64,000 nt of DNA from the NCBI RefSeq assembly GCF_000230735.2, contig NC_019962.1:62001-126000 (forward strand), written 5' to 3'. Shown piece after piece: positions 54,761 through 63,229 of the stretch; the stretch's first letter is position 1; the number at the start of each line of letters is the position of its first letter. Under the pieces are notes generated by a model. That model had not been told where the DNA came from. It was given only the letters and a program-made list of their open reading frames with translations, and made no database searches. The stretch comes from Natrinema pellirubrum DSM 15624. Lineage in GTDB: Archaea; Halobacteriota; Halobacteria; Halobacteriales; Natrialbaceae. A program made the position numbers and the translations under genes.

Positions 54761-54787
54761 AAACGCTCAAAACGCTCTATAAACGCT
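54761..54787. repeat. three AAACGCT repeats before the secreted repeat protein
   Basis: AAACGCT occurs at 54761, 54770 and 54781, spaced 9 and 11 bases apart. TATAAACG and TTAAATC overlap or follow them, giving a TATA-like region about 90-100 bases before the start at 54877. They may be activator sites. A TTTATCTAATAAAC stretch nearer the start is another possible TATA element. Confidence 0.45.
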
Positions 54788-54876
54788 TAAATCTCGTTTG
54801 GCTCCGTTTTAACACCAAGCAAACGCCGAGAACTGCCGGCGGGGTTTATCTAATAAACCGGGAAAGTCAGGAGCGG

Positions 54877-55755
54877 ATGAAGAACAAACTGCTCACGATG
54901 ACGCTGGTCGCCGTTATGGTCACGTCCGTGTTCGCCTCGGCGGGCGCGGCCGCGGCCACCGTCGACGGTGACCTCGACGTGTCCGTCGACGACGGCGAGG
55001 ACGTCGTCGTCGGCGTCACGGCAAACGACACTGCGGTCGCGAACGCGACCGTCGACGTATCGACAACTGACGAGAACGCGACCTACGAGGGAACCGGGAC
55101 GTACACGACGGACAACGACGGGACGGTCGAACTTCCCGACCCCGTCGAAAACGTCACCGTCTCGGTGACCGCGACGGCCGACAATCGGACGGCCTCGACC
55201 ACGGCGACGCTGACCGCAGCGAGCAACGAGACGCTGGACGGCAACGAGACCGTGGATGGGAACGAGACCGACAACGAGTCGGCCAACGAGACGAGCTTCG
55301 GTTCGCTCGTCTCCGATTTCGTTGAGACCCAGCAAAACGAGTCCAACGAGTCGACCGGTATCGCCGTCGCGAACTTCGTTGTCGCCAACAACCCCGGCAA
55401 CGCGCCGAGCCACGCCGGTCCGCCGAGCCACGCCGGCCCGCCGGACGCGGATGACGACGACGACGAGGACGATGAGGATGAAGACGATGACGACGAACGC
55501 GGTCCGCCGGAACACGCCGGCCCGCCGGCTGACGGCGACGACGAAGACGAAGGCGACGAGCAGGTCGACGACGATGACGACGAACGCGGTCCGCCGGAAC
55601 ACGCCGGCCCGCCGGCTGACGGCGACGACGAAGGTGACGACGAGCAGGTCGACGACGATGGCGACGAACGCGGTCCGCCGGAACACGCCGGTCCGCCGGC
55701 TGACAGCGGCGATGAGGACGAGACGGACGACGAGACCGCCGACAGCGAACAGTAG
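54877..55755 (+). CDS. secreted acidic repeat protein (GPPEHAGPP units)
   Basis: A 292-residue protein with a Sec-type signal (MKNKLLTMTLVAVMVTSVFA, then SAGAAAA). Residues ~28-115 form an Ig-like beta domain. A linker rich in Asn-Glu-Thr has several Asn-x-Ser/Thr sites. From about residue 172, SHAGPPSHAGPP leads into three copies of the unit DERGPPEHAGPPADGDDE separated by acidic spacers. No membrane anchor or sorting signal is seen at the C-terminus. It would be secreted or loosely cell-surface. The family is not recognised. Confidence 0.8.
   Translation: MKNKLLTMTLVAVMVTSVFASAGAAAATVDGDLDVSVDDGEDVVVGVTANDTAVANATVDVSTTDENATYEGTGTYTTDNDGTVELPDPVENVTVSVTATADNRTASTTATLTAASNETLDGNETVDGNETDNESANETSFGSLVSDFVETQQNESNESTGIAVANFVVANNPGNAPSHAGPPSHAGPPDADDDDDEDDEDEDDDDERGPPEHAGPPADGDDEDEGDEQVDDDDDERGPPEHAGPPADGDDEGDDEQVDDDGDERGPPEHAGPPADSGDEDETDDETADSEQ
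55492..55715. repeat. 84-87-base tandem coding repeats
   Basis: Three copies begin GACGAACGCGGTCCGCCGG at 55492, 55579 and 55663, giving unit lengths of 87 and 84 bases. The copies are nearly identical at DNA level over about 50 bases, which suggests recent duplication, and copy number may vary between strains. Confidence 0.85.
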
Positions 55756-56007
55756 CGCCCTCGAAACCGATACCCGACGCCGGGCGACGATCGAGCGGAT
55801 CGGCGTCGCCGGCGTCGGGCTCCGGTCGCGGCGGTCCGGAGACGGCCGCGACCGAGCGGGCACGTAGTGCGGTCGATCCACCCACCACTTTCGTTACGCC
55901 TTTTTCACAGTCGCCGAGTCGGTACGCGGCCGCCTCGAGCCCCGGGACCGGTCCGGAGCCGAACCGGGTTCGGTAGCGTTTTGGCCACGGTCCCACTCTG
56001 TCGAGCC

Positions 56008-57297
56008 ATGACCGACACCGAGTATCCCCCGATCAGCGAGCAACTCGACGACCTCGAGTCCGCTCGCGAGGAGGGCCGTCGGAAGATGGACTGGGCCGCC
56101 CAACACATGCCGATCCTCGAGTCCGTCCGCGAGGAGTTCGTCGCCGACCAGCCCTTCGCGGGCGAGCGAATCGGGATGGCGATGCACGTCGAGGCCAAGA
56201 CGGCGATCCTCGTCGAGACGCTCGCGGAGGGCGGCGCGGAGGTCGCCGTCACGGGCTGTAATCCGCTCTCGACCCACGACGACGTCTCCGCGGCGCTGGA
56301 CACCCACGAGAACATCACCAGCTACGCCAAACGCGGCGTCGACGACGACGAGTATTACGCCGCGATCGAGGCTGTCATCGCCCACGAGCCGACGATCACC
56401 GTCGACGACGGGATGGACCTCGTGGCCGCGATCCACGAGGACTACCCCGAACTGATCGATGGCATTGTCGGCGGCGCGGAGGAGACCACCACCGGCGTCC
56501 ACCGCCTGCGCGCGATGGACGACGACGGGGCCCTGGAGTACCCCGTCTTCGCGGTCAACGACACGCCGATGAAGCGGCTCTTCGACAACGTCCACGGCAC
56601 CGGCGAGTCCTCGCTGGCCTCCATCGCCATGACCACGAACCTCTCGTGGGCCGGCAAGAACGTCGTCGTCGCCGGCTACGGCTACTGCGGGAAAGGCGTC
56701 GCACAGAAGGCAGCGGGCCAGAACGCCAACGTCATCGTCACCGAGGTCGAGCCCCGCCGCGCGCTCGAGGCCCACATGGAGGGCTACGAGGTCATGCCGA
56801 TGGCCGAAGCGGCCGAAATCGGCGACGTCTTCCTGACGACGACGGGCAACCGCGACGTCATCGTCGAGGACCACTTCGAGAAGATGCAGGACGGCGTCTT
56901 GCTCGCGAACGCGGGCCACTTCGACATCGAGATCGACCTCGAGGCCTTGGACGATCTCGCGGTCGAGCGCTACGAGGCCCGCGACGGCGTCGAGGCCTAC
57001 GAGATGGACGACGGCCGCAAACTGAACGTCATCGCCGAGGGACGACTCGTGAACCTCGCTGCGCCCGTCTCGCTGGGCCACCCCGTCGAAGTCATGGACC
57101 AGTCGTTCGGCATTCAGGCCGTCTGTGTGCGCGAGATGCTCGAAAACGGTGACGCCTACGACGCCGGCGTCCACGACGTCCCCGACGAACTCGACAAGGA
57201 GATCGCCGAGATCAAACTTGAGGCCGAGGGCGTCGACTTCGACTCGCTGACCGACACCCAACACGAGTATATGGACAGCTGGGACCACGGGACATAG
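56008..57297 (+). CDS. ahcY: adenosylhomocysteinase
   Basis: A 429-residue NAD-dependent enzyme splitting S-adenosylhomocysteine to adenosine and homocysteine. It starts MTDTEYPPISEQLDDLES. Motifs are GMAMHVEAKTAILVETLAEG, GCNPLSTHDDVSAAL, GGAEETTTGVHRL, VNDTPMKRLFDN, and the NAD fold VVVAGYGYCGKGVAQKAAG near residue 220. HFDIEIDLEAL and SFGIQAVCVREM follow. It keeps methylation going by removing SAH, and returns homocysteine to the methionine pathway. The upstream 47-residue extension of the frame is Arg/Pro rich and was rejected. Confidence 0.97.
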   Translation: MTDTEYPPISEQLDDLESAREEGRRKMDWAAQHMPILESVREEFVADQPFAGERIGMAMHVEAKTAILVETLAEGGAEVAVTGCNPLSTHDDVSAALDTHENITSYAKRGVDDDEYYAAIEAVIAHEPTITVDDGMDLVAAIHEDYPELIDGIVGGAEETTTGVHRLRAMDDDGALEYPVFAVNDTPMKRLFDNVHGTGESSLASIAMTTNLSWAGKNVVVAGYGYCGKGVAQKAAGQNANVIVTEVEPRRALEAHMEGYEVMPMAEAAEIGDVFLTTTGNRDVIVEDHFEKMQDGVLLANAGHFDIEIDLEALDDLAVERYEARDGVEAYEMDDGRKLNVIAEGRLVNLAAPVSLGHPVEVMDQSFGIQAVCVREMLENGDAYDAGVHDVPDELDKEIAEIKLEAEGVDFDSLTDTQHEYMDSWDHGT

Positions 57298-57300
57298 CGG

Positions 57301-58074
57301 TCAGCGCTCCGGTCCGCCGTCGCCACTCTCGACCACGAACACTAGACTCCCGTCCGCGAGCCCGCCCAGTCGCAACTGGACGGGGAACGTCTCTCCGTCC
57401 CGCCGCATCGCCGTACAGCCGCCGGTCCACCGCCAGCCGTCGGCGACCGTCGGGATCGCCGTCGACTCGAGTCGGTCGACGGTCGCGTCGGGAAACAGCG
57501 CCCGCCAGTCGGTCCCCGAGAGCGTCTCGAGGTCGTAGCCGAACCGCACCGCGAGCGAGCGGCTCGCGAACTGGATCTCGTCGTCGGGAGTGACGATCGC
57601 GATCGATTCTCCAACGAACTCGACGCTCGCCAGCGAGCGCCGCGACAGCGCGGCCAGCCGCCGCCGTTCGACGAGGTCCCACGCCCGTGCCGGCAGCCGC
57701 TCGAGGGCGTCCCGATCGAGGACGGCGGTCAGCCGCCGCTCGTGACGGGGGGCCGTGACGGTATCGGCGCCATCGGTGACGACGATCATCGGTTCGTCGG
57801 ACGCGACCGCTCCGTCTCCCCCGTGGCAGTCGGCATCCTCGGTCGTCCGTTCGTCGCCACCGAGCGCCGCCGTCGGAACGACGAGACAGTCGGCGTCGTC
57901 GCTCTCTTCCAACGCGGCCGAAAGCGACGACACCGTCTCGAGGGCGTAGTCATCGCGCTCGCCGCAGGCAGTGGCGACCGCCTCACGGAGGTCGTCGCCG
58001 ACGACGCGGAGCCGCAGCTCGGTCGGTCGTACTCGAACCCCGTCATCGGCTGCGTCGGTGAGCGGACTCAGCAT
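57301..58074 (-). CDS. PAS-domain protein with receiver-like N-terminus
   Basis: A 257-residue protein. The N-terminal half has the strand pattern of a degenerate receiver (LRLRVVGDDLREAVATACGE, DCLVVPTAALGG, MIVVTDGADT). The C-terminal half is a PAS domain (SVEFVGESIAIVTPDDEIQF, SRSLAVRFGYDLETLSGTDW, WTGGCTAMRRDGETFPVQLR). No kinase, receiver Asp site or DNA-binding region is evident. It may be a small-signal sensor working with the nearby Bat-type regulator. Its stop is next to the end of the convergent ahcY gene. Confidence 0.75.
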   Translation of the reverse strand: MLSPLTDAADDGVRVRPTELRLRVVGDDLREAVATACGERDDYALETVSSLSAALEESDDADCLVVPTAALGGDERTTEDADCHGGDGAVASDEPMIVVTDGADTVTAPRHERRLTAVLDRDALERLPARAWDLVERRRLAALSRRSLASVEFVGESIAIVTPDDEIQFASRSLAVRFGYDLETLSGTDWRALFPDATVDRLESTAIPTVADGWRWTGGCTAMRRDGETFPVQLRLGGLADGSLVFVVESGDGGPER

Positions 58075-58137
58075 CGTCGATCACCGGCGTCGGGTCGTGA
58101 TCGGCGGTCGGTTTCGGTGTGGTCGAACCCTCCCGAC

Positions 58138-58395
58138 CTATCTACTCCCATGGACCGTCCCGTTGACCGTAACGGTGCCGTCACCTCGGACTTCGACGGG
58201 CATGCCGTGATACTCGAACTCGACGCGGACGGCTGCCCCCGAACCCGACTGAAAGAGCTGGTCGAGCGCCTCGGGATCGACCACGTCGTACAGTGGCTCG
58301 AGGTCGCTGGCGTCGGTGTTCGTCGCGTCCGCAAGTGCGTCGATTACTTGCAGACTGACGGAGTCAGTGTGGTAGTCGAGAGTAGCGCCGGTCAT
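58138..58395 (-). CDS. HalOD1 domain protein
   Basis: An 85-residue protein matching the haloarchaeal output domain HalOD1: SLQVIDALADATNTDASDLE, PLYDVVDPEALDQLFQSGS and VRVEFEYHGMPVEVRGDGTV. The domain usually occurs alone or as output of sensor proteins, with unknown action. It ends 64 bases upstream of the start of the PAS protein and lies divergent to the large Bat-type regulator. Confidence 0.87.
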   Translation of the reverse strand: MTGATLDYHTDSVSLQVIDALADATNTDASDLEPLYDVVDPEALDQLFQSGSGAAVRVEFEYHGMPVEVRGDGTVTVNGTVHGSR

Positions 58396-58437
58396 TGTAG
58401 ACTCACCAATGCGTCCCGGTGGTATCGGGCTGGCCGT

Positions 58438-58478
58438 TATACACGTAATCTCTTCGCGACCCCGACACTATGTGTATA
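58438..58478. promoter_or_regulatory. inverted repeat in the HalOD1/Bat divergent region
   Basis: TATACAC (58438-58444) and GTGTATA (58472-58478) are exact complements 27 bases apart in the 261-base gap between the two divergent sensory genes. They could serve as a paired regulator site or as TATA elements for each direction. Confidence 0.35.
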
Positions 58479-58656
58479 GCGTCGTCCCGACGATGGGACG
58501 GTCGGGGCAGACCGACTGGGCGGCTATCGTCACGCTGTCCCCGAAACCGCCGCTCGAGCCGCCGACCGATCAGGGTCCGTGACGGTACTATTGGGACGAC
58601 ACACAGGGCGTGAAAGTAACCGCTCGTATCATTGTGTCTGGTTTCGTAGGGGACGT

Positions 58657-61600
58657 ATGATCGCTGCCGTGGCTCCTCTCGAGGCGCTCGCGGGACGGCG
58701 GGGACGGCTCACGGTCGTTGGGACGATCGGCGTTCTCGTCGCGCTCGTCCTCGGGACGACGCCCGCCGTCTCGCTCCCGTCCGAGCAGATTCCCGGACTC
58801 GTCGTCTTCGGGCTCGCCGCCCGTCGGGACGCCGACCGTCCGACCGATATCGAACGACTCACGGACGAACTCCGGGGGTTCGTCTCGCAGCTCGAGGACG
58901 CCGATCCGACCGCCGACGACGGCTCTCTCCCGGCCGAGCCGGATCTGGCCGAGTACGAGCGCGACCGAGACGACGAGATCGGCCGGCTCTCCGCGGCCGT
59001 CGACGACCTGGCGACGGCGGTCCGGGACCGCGAACGGCAACGGGCCGAGAGCGAGCGCTACCGGCGGGAACTCGCCCGGATCACGTCCGATTCGGGGCTG
59101 GGGACAGAGACGAAGATCCGCCGGCTGCTCGAGTTGGGCTGTGAGCGGCTCGGTCTCGAGACGGGACTCGTCTCGCACGTCGACGAACCGGCCGACCGGT
59201 ACGAGATCGAGGCGGCCGTCGGAGCCGAGGCCGACCTCGAGGGAGCGGTACTGGACCTTTCGGAGACCCATTGCCGGAACACCGTGACGTCGGACGACGT
59301 GGTCGGGATCTCGGAGACGCCGGCGGCCGACGTCGACGTGGGTGCGGCCGTCGAATCCGCCGTCGGCTGTTACATCGGCGGGAAGATACGCGTCGATGGG
59401 GACCTCTACGGCACGGTCTGTTTCGTGAGCGACGATCCGCGGGACCGGCCGTTCTCGCCGGCAGAACGGTCGTTCGTCGATCTGCTCGCCCGGTGGGTCA
59501 GCGGGGCGTTCGAACGCCGCGAGTACGTCGCGGCCATCGAAGAACGGGAGCGCCGCCTCGAGCGGACACAGGCGTTTACCGACGACATGTTAGACGCCGT
59601 CGACGACGTTGTCTACCTGCTCGAGGAAGACGGCGACCTCAGGCGGTGGAACGAGACGCTGGTCGACGTGACGGGGTATTCGGACGCGGAGGTCGCGGAG
59701 ATGAACGCCGTCGACTTCTTCGACGCCGAGAACGAGGGGGCGATTCGGGAGTCGATGGAGGAGGCGTTCGAGACCGGCGAGACCCTCGTCGAGGCCGAAC
59801 TCCGGACGAAATCGGGCGAGCGGATCCCCTACGAGTTCATCGCGTCGGTACTCGAGGATCCGAACGGGAACCCGGTCGAGGTCGGAATCGGCCGCGACAT
59901 CAGCGACCGCAAGGAACGCGAGCGCCGCCTCGAACGGACGACGTCCCTGCTCGAGCAGTCCCAGCGGCTGGCCGACGTCGGCGCGTGGGAACTGGATGTC
60001 TCCACGGAGCCGTACGACCTCCAGTGGACCGCCGAGATCCGCCGCATTCTCGGCGTTTCACCGGACGAACCGATCGACCTCGAGCGTGCGTTCGAGTTCT
60101 ACCACCCCGAGGACCGTCCCCGCATTCGCGAGGCGGTCGAGCGTGCGATCACCGACGGGGAGCCCTACGACATAGAGCTTCGCATGTGGACGGCCGACGG
60201 CGACCGGCGGTGGGTGCGGACGATCGGCGAACCGGTCCGCGAGGACGGCGAGATCGTCACGCTCCGTGGCTCGTTCCAGGACGTTACGGAGCGGAAAGAG
60301 CGCGAACGCGATCTCGAGCGCGCCGAGACGGTCCTCCAGGCGCTGGACGAACTCGTCTACACGATCGACGCGGACGGGGAGTTTACCTACCTGAACGACG
60401 CCCTCGAGGGAATCACCGGCTACGAGCCCGACGACCTGATCGGCGACCACGTCTCGACGATGATGGACGACGACGACATCGAGACGGCCCGGGACCGGAT
60501 CCGTGACCTCCGCAGTGCCGGCGAGCCCACTCGAACCTTCGAGATGGACCTCGAGACCGCCGATGGCGACGTGATCGACGTCGAAAATCACATGGCGCTG
60601 TTGCCCAGCGACGACGGCGAGTTCGCCGGGACCGCGGGGGTCCTTCGCGATATCACCGATCGCAAGGAACGGGAACGCGACCTCGAGCGGTTCGAGGCGA
60701 TCGTGCAGGCGCTGGACGAACTGGTCTACACGCTCGACGAAGAGGGACGATTCACCTATTTGAACGACGCTGCCAAGCCGATCCTCGGCTACGAGCCCGA
60801 GGAACTGATCGGCAAACCCGCGGCGACAGTGATCCCGTCGGCGGACGTCGAGCGGGCACAGGACCGGATCCGCGAACTCCTCCGGTCGGACGTTCCCTCC
60901 CAGACGGTCGAGATCGTCCTCGAGACCGCCGACGACGAGGTGATCGACGTCGAAAATCACATCGCGTTGTTGCCAAGCGACGACGACGAGTTCGTGGGGT
61001 CCGCGGGGGTCGTCCGCGACATCACGGCGCGCAAGGAGCGCGAACGCGACTTGGAGCGGACGACCGAACTCCTCAAACAGGCCGAGCGCCTCGCCGGCAT
61101 CGGCGGCTGGGAACTCGACCTCAGCGGCGAGACGCGGAACGTGACCTTTACCGACGGGTTACATCGCCTCTACGACCTCCCGCTGGACGCGACGGTCGAC
61201 TCGGAACTGGCGACCTCGTTCCCCCATCCCGAGGACCGAGAACGCGTCCTCGAGATCGTCGATCGCACGATCGAAGCGGGCGAGGGATACGACATCGAAC
61301 ACCGAATGCGGACCATGACGGGGGACGAACGGTGGGTCCGTTCGACCGGCGAGCCGATCCGTGCGGACGGTGCCGATGACGCCGGCATCGTCGGCGTCCG
61401 CGGGACGATTCAGGACATCACCGACCGCAAGGAGCGCGAACTGACCCTCGAGTCGCTACACGACGCGGCCAGGGACTTACTCGGCACCGACACCGAAGCG
61501 GAGGTATCGGCGCTGGTCGTCGAGACCGCCGCGGACATCCTCGAGGCGTCGGGCGCGGCCGTGTACCGGCTCGATCCGGCGGTCAATCGACTCGTCCCTG

Positions 61601-63153
61601 CCGCCTCGACCGAGGCCTTCGATCGCCTCTGTAACGACGCGCCGTCGGTCGCCATCGGCGACGGCGAGTCCGCCCTCTGGAGTACCTACGTGACCGGGAC
61701 GGGGACCGTCATCGACGATCCGTCGTCGGTCGATCGGTCGCAGGTCTTCGGTCCGGCCGTCGAGAGCGGGGTCATCGTCCCGATCGGCGACTACGGCGTC
61801 TTCACGGTCGCGACCGACGCGGAGCCGATCGACGCCGAGGCCAGGCGGCTGATCGAGACGCTCGTCGCGACGACCGAGGCCGCGTTCGACCGCCTCGAGA
61901 GCGAGGCCAGCCTCCGCGAGCGGGAGGCACAACTCGAGGCCCGAAACCAGCGGCTCAACAGACAGATCGAGACGACGGAACTGATCAGGCGGATCGATCA
62001 GGTCCTCATCGGGGCCGAGAGCCGCGGGGAGATCGAGCGGACCGTTCCCGAGCGACTACTGGAGGCCGACTCGGTCGCGTTCGCCTGGATCGGCGACCGC
62101 GACCCGAGCGGGACCCGTCTCGAGCCCCGTGCCTGGGCCGGTGACGGGCAAGCGTATCTCGACGACGTCTCCCTCGCGGACGACGCCGCCGAGCCGGCCG
62201 TCCGAACCGCCATCGACGGGACGCCGACGGTCGTCTCCAACGTCGTCGAGGGGCTGCAGGGCGATCCCTGGCGGCGTCGGGCGGTCGACCGGGGGTTCCA
62301 GTCGGTCATCAGCGTCCCGCTGTCCCACGCGGAGTACTCCTACGGCGTCCTGACGATCTACGCCGACGAACCCGACGCATTCGGCGACCTCGAGCGGACG
62401 GTCCTGACGGAACTGGGTGAAGGGATCGCCAACTCGATCACCGCGATGAAGACCCGAGAGGCGCTGCACGCCGAACGGTTGCTCGAACTCACGCTCCGGA
62501 TCGACGGCGACGAGGACCCCCTCTCGCGGCTCGCGGCGAAGATAGGGGCCGACGTCGAGTACGCGGGCATGGGTTCACACTCGAGCGACGAGACGCTGCT
62601 GTTCGTCGAGACCGACGGCATTGCGCCCGATGACGTTCGATCGGCGCTCGCGGAGCTGGTGTCGGTCACCGATTCCCGGCTGATCAGCGAAACCGACGGG
62701 ACGTGTCGGTTCGAGGCGACCGTCTCCGGCGACCCACTGGCCGCCCGGCTGGTCCGTCACGGCGGCAGTCCGCGCTCGATACGGGCCGACGGCGAGGGGC
62801 TCGAGGTCGTCGTCGACGTCCCGACCGGGACTGACGTCCGCGAGTTCGTCGAGACGCTCGGGGAGGGACACGGCGGCGTCGAGTTGCGGGCGCGTCGCCA
62901 CGTCGAGCGGTCGATGGGGACGCGCAGCGAACTCGTGACGTCGTTGTTCGACGCCCTGACCGACCGCCAGCTCGAGGTTCTCCGGACCGCCTACTTCGCC
63001 GGCTTCTTCGAGTGGCCCCGCGAGAGTACCGGCGAGGAAATCGCCGAGATGCTCGCGGTAACGCAGCCGACGGTCAACCGTCACCTGCGGCTCGCACAGG
63101 GCCGACTGCTGGCACAGTTGTTCGAGGATCAGATCCCGCTCGACTCGAACTGA
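58657..63153 (+). CDS. large PAS/GAF sensor with Bat-type HTH output
   Basis: A 1498-residue regulator. One or two N-terminal hydrophobic helices (residues ~18-55) and a helical linker are followed by GAF1 (~150-295), five PAS domains (~302-425, 427-552, 554-675, 677-800, 801-925), GAF2 (~930-1090), GAF3 (~1108-1270), a BAT/bacterio-opsin-activator domain (~1275-1420) and an HTH_10 domain (LFDALTDRQLEVLRTAYFAG and MLAVTQPTVNRHLRLAQGRL, ~1430-1490). PAS3 and PAS4 are almost identical in DNA (60571 and 60940). It is a one-component sensor that binds DNA itself. Signal and targets are unknown. Confidence 0.9.
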   Translation: MIAAVAPLEALAGRRGRLTVVGTIGVLVALVLGTTPAVSLPSEQIPGLVVFGLAARRDADRPTDIERLTDELRGFVSQLEDADPTADDGSLPAEPDLAEYERDRDDEIGRLSAAVDDLATAVRDRERQRAESERYRRELARITSDSGLGTETKIRRLLELGCERLGLETGLVSHVDEPADRYEIEAAVGAEADLEGAVLDLSETHCRNTVTSDDVVGISETPAADVDVGAAVESAVGCYIGGKIRVDGDLYGTVCFVSDDPRDRPFSPAERSFVDLLARWVSGAFERREYVAAIEERERRLERTQAFTDDMLDAVDDVVYLLEEDGDLRRWNETLVDVTGYSDAEVAEMNAVDFFDAENEGAIRESMEEAFETGETLVEAELRTKSGERIPYEFIASVLEDPNGNPVEVGIGRDISDRKERERRLERTTSLLEQSQRLADVGAWELDVSTEPYDLQWTAEIRRILGVSPDEPIDLERAFEFYHPEDRPRIREAVERAITDGEPYDIELRMWTADGDRRWVRTIGEPVREDGEIVTLRGSFQDVTERKERERDLERAETVLQALDELVYTIDADGEFTYLNDALEGITGYEPDDLIGDHVSTMMDDDDIETARDRIRDLRSAGEPTRTFEMDLETADGDVIDVENHMALLPSDDGEFAGTAGVLRDITDRKERERDLERFEAIVQALDELVYTLDEEGRFTYLNDAAKPILGYEPEELIGKPAATVIPSADVERAQDRIRELLRSDVPSQTVEIVLETADDEVIDVENHIALLPSDDDEFVGSAGVVRDITARKERERDLERTTELLKQAERLAGIGGWELDLSGETRNVTFTDGLHRLYDLPLDATVDSELATSFPHPEDRERVLEIVDRTIEAGEGYDIEHRMRTMTGDERWVRSTGEPIRADGADDAGIVGVRGTIQDITDRKERELTLESLHDAARDLLGTDTEAEVSALVVETAADILEASGAAVYRLDPAVNRLVPAASTEAFDRLCNDAPSVAIGDGESALWSTYVTGTGTVIDDPSSVDRSQVFGPAVESGVIVPIGDYGVFTVATDAEPIDAEARRLIETLVATTEAAFDRLESEASLREREAQLEARNQRLNRQIETTELIRRIDQVLIGAESRGEIERTVPERLLEADSVAFAWIGDRDPSGTRLEPRAWAGDGQAYLDDVSLADDAAEPAVRTAIDGTPTVVSNVVEGLQGDPWRRRAVDRGFQSVISVPLSHAEYSYGVLTIYADEPDAFGDLERTVLTELGEGIANSITAMKTREALHAERLLELTLRIDGDEDPLSRLAAKIGADVEYAGMGSHSSDETLLFVETDGIAPDDVRSALAELVSVTDSRLISETDGTCRFEATVSGDPLAARLVRHGGSPRSIRADGEGLEVVVDVPTGTDVREFVETLGEGHGGVELRARRHVERSMGTRSELVTSLFDALTDRQLEVLRTAYFAGFFEWPRESTGEEIAEMLAVTQPTVNRHLRLAQGRLLAQLFEDQIPLDSN

Positions 63154-63229
63154 GTTCGAGCCGGCTCGAGCGACCGTCTCCATGGCCGGGAGTGAAACGC
63201 CCAAGGGTCCGGTGGCCGTACGACCGGTC

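Noticed and set aside
54761-54787. Origin-type iterons
   Set aside because: Only three short repeats are present and no orc1/cdc6 gene lies nearby. They are better read as promoter elements.
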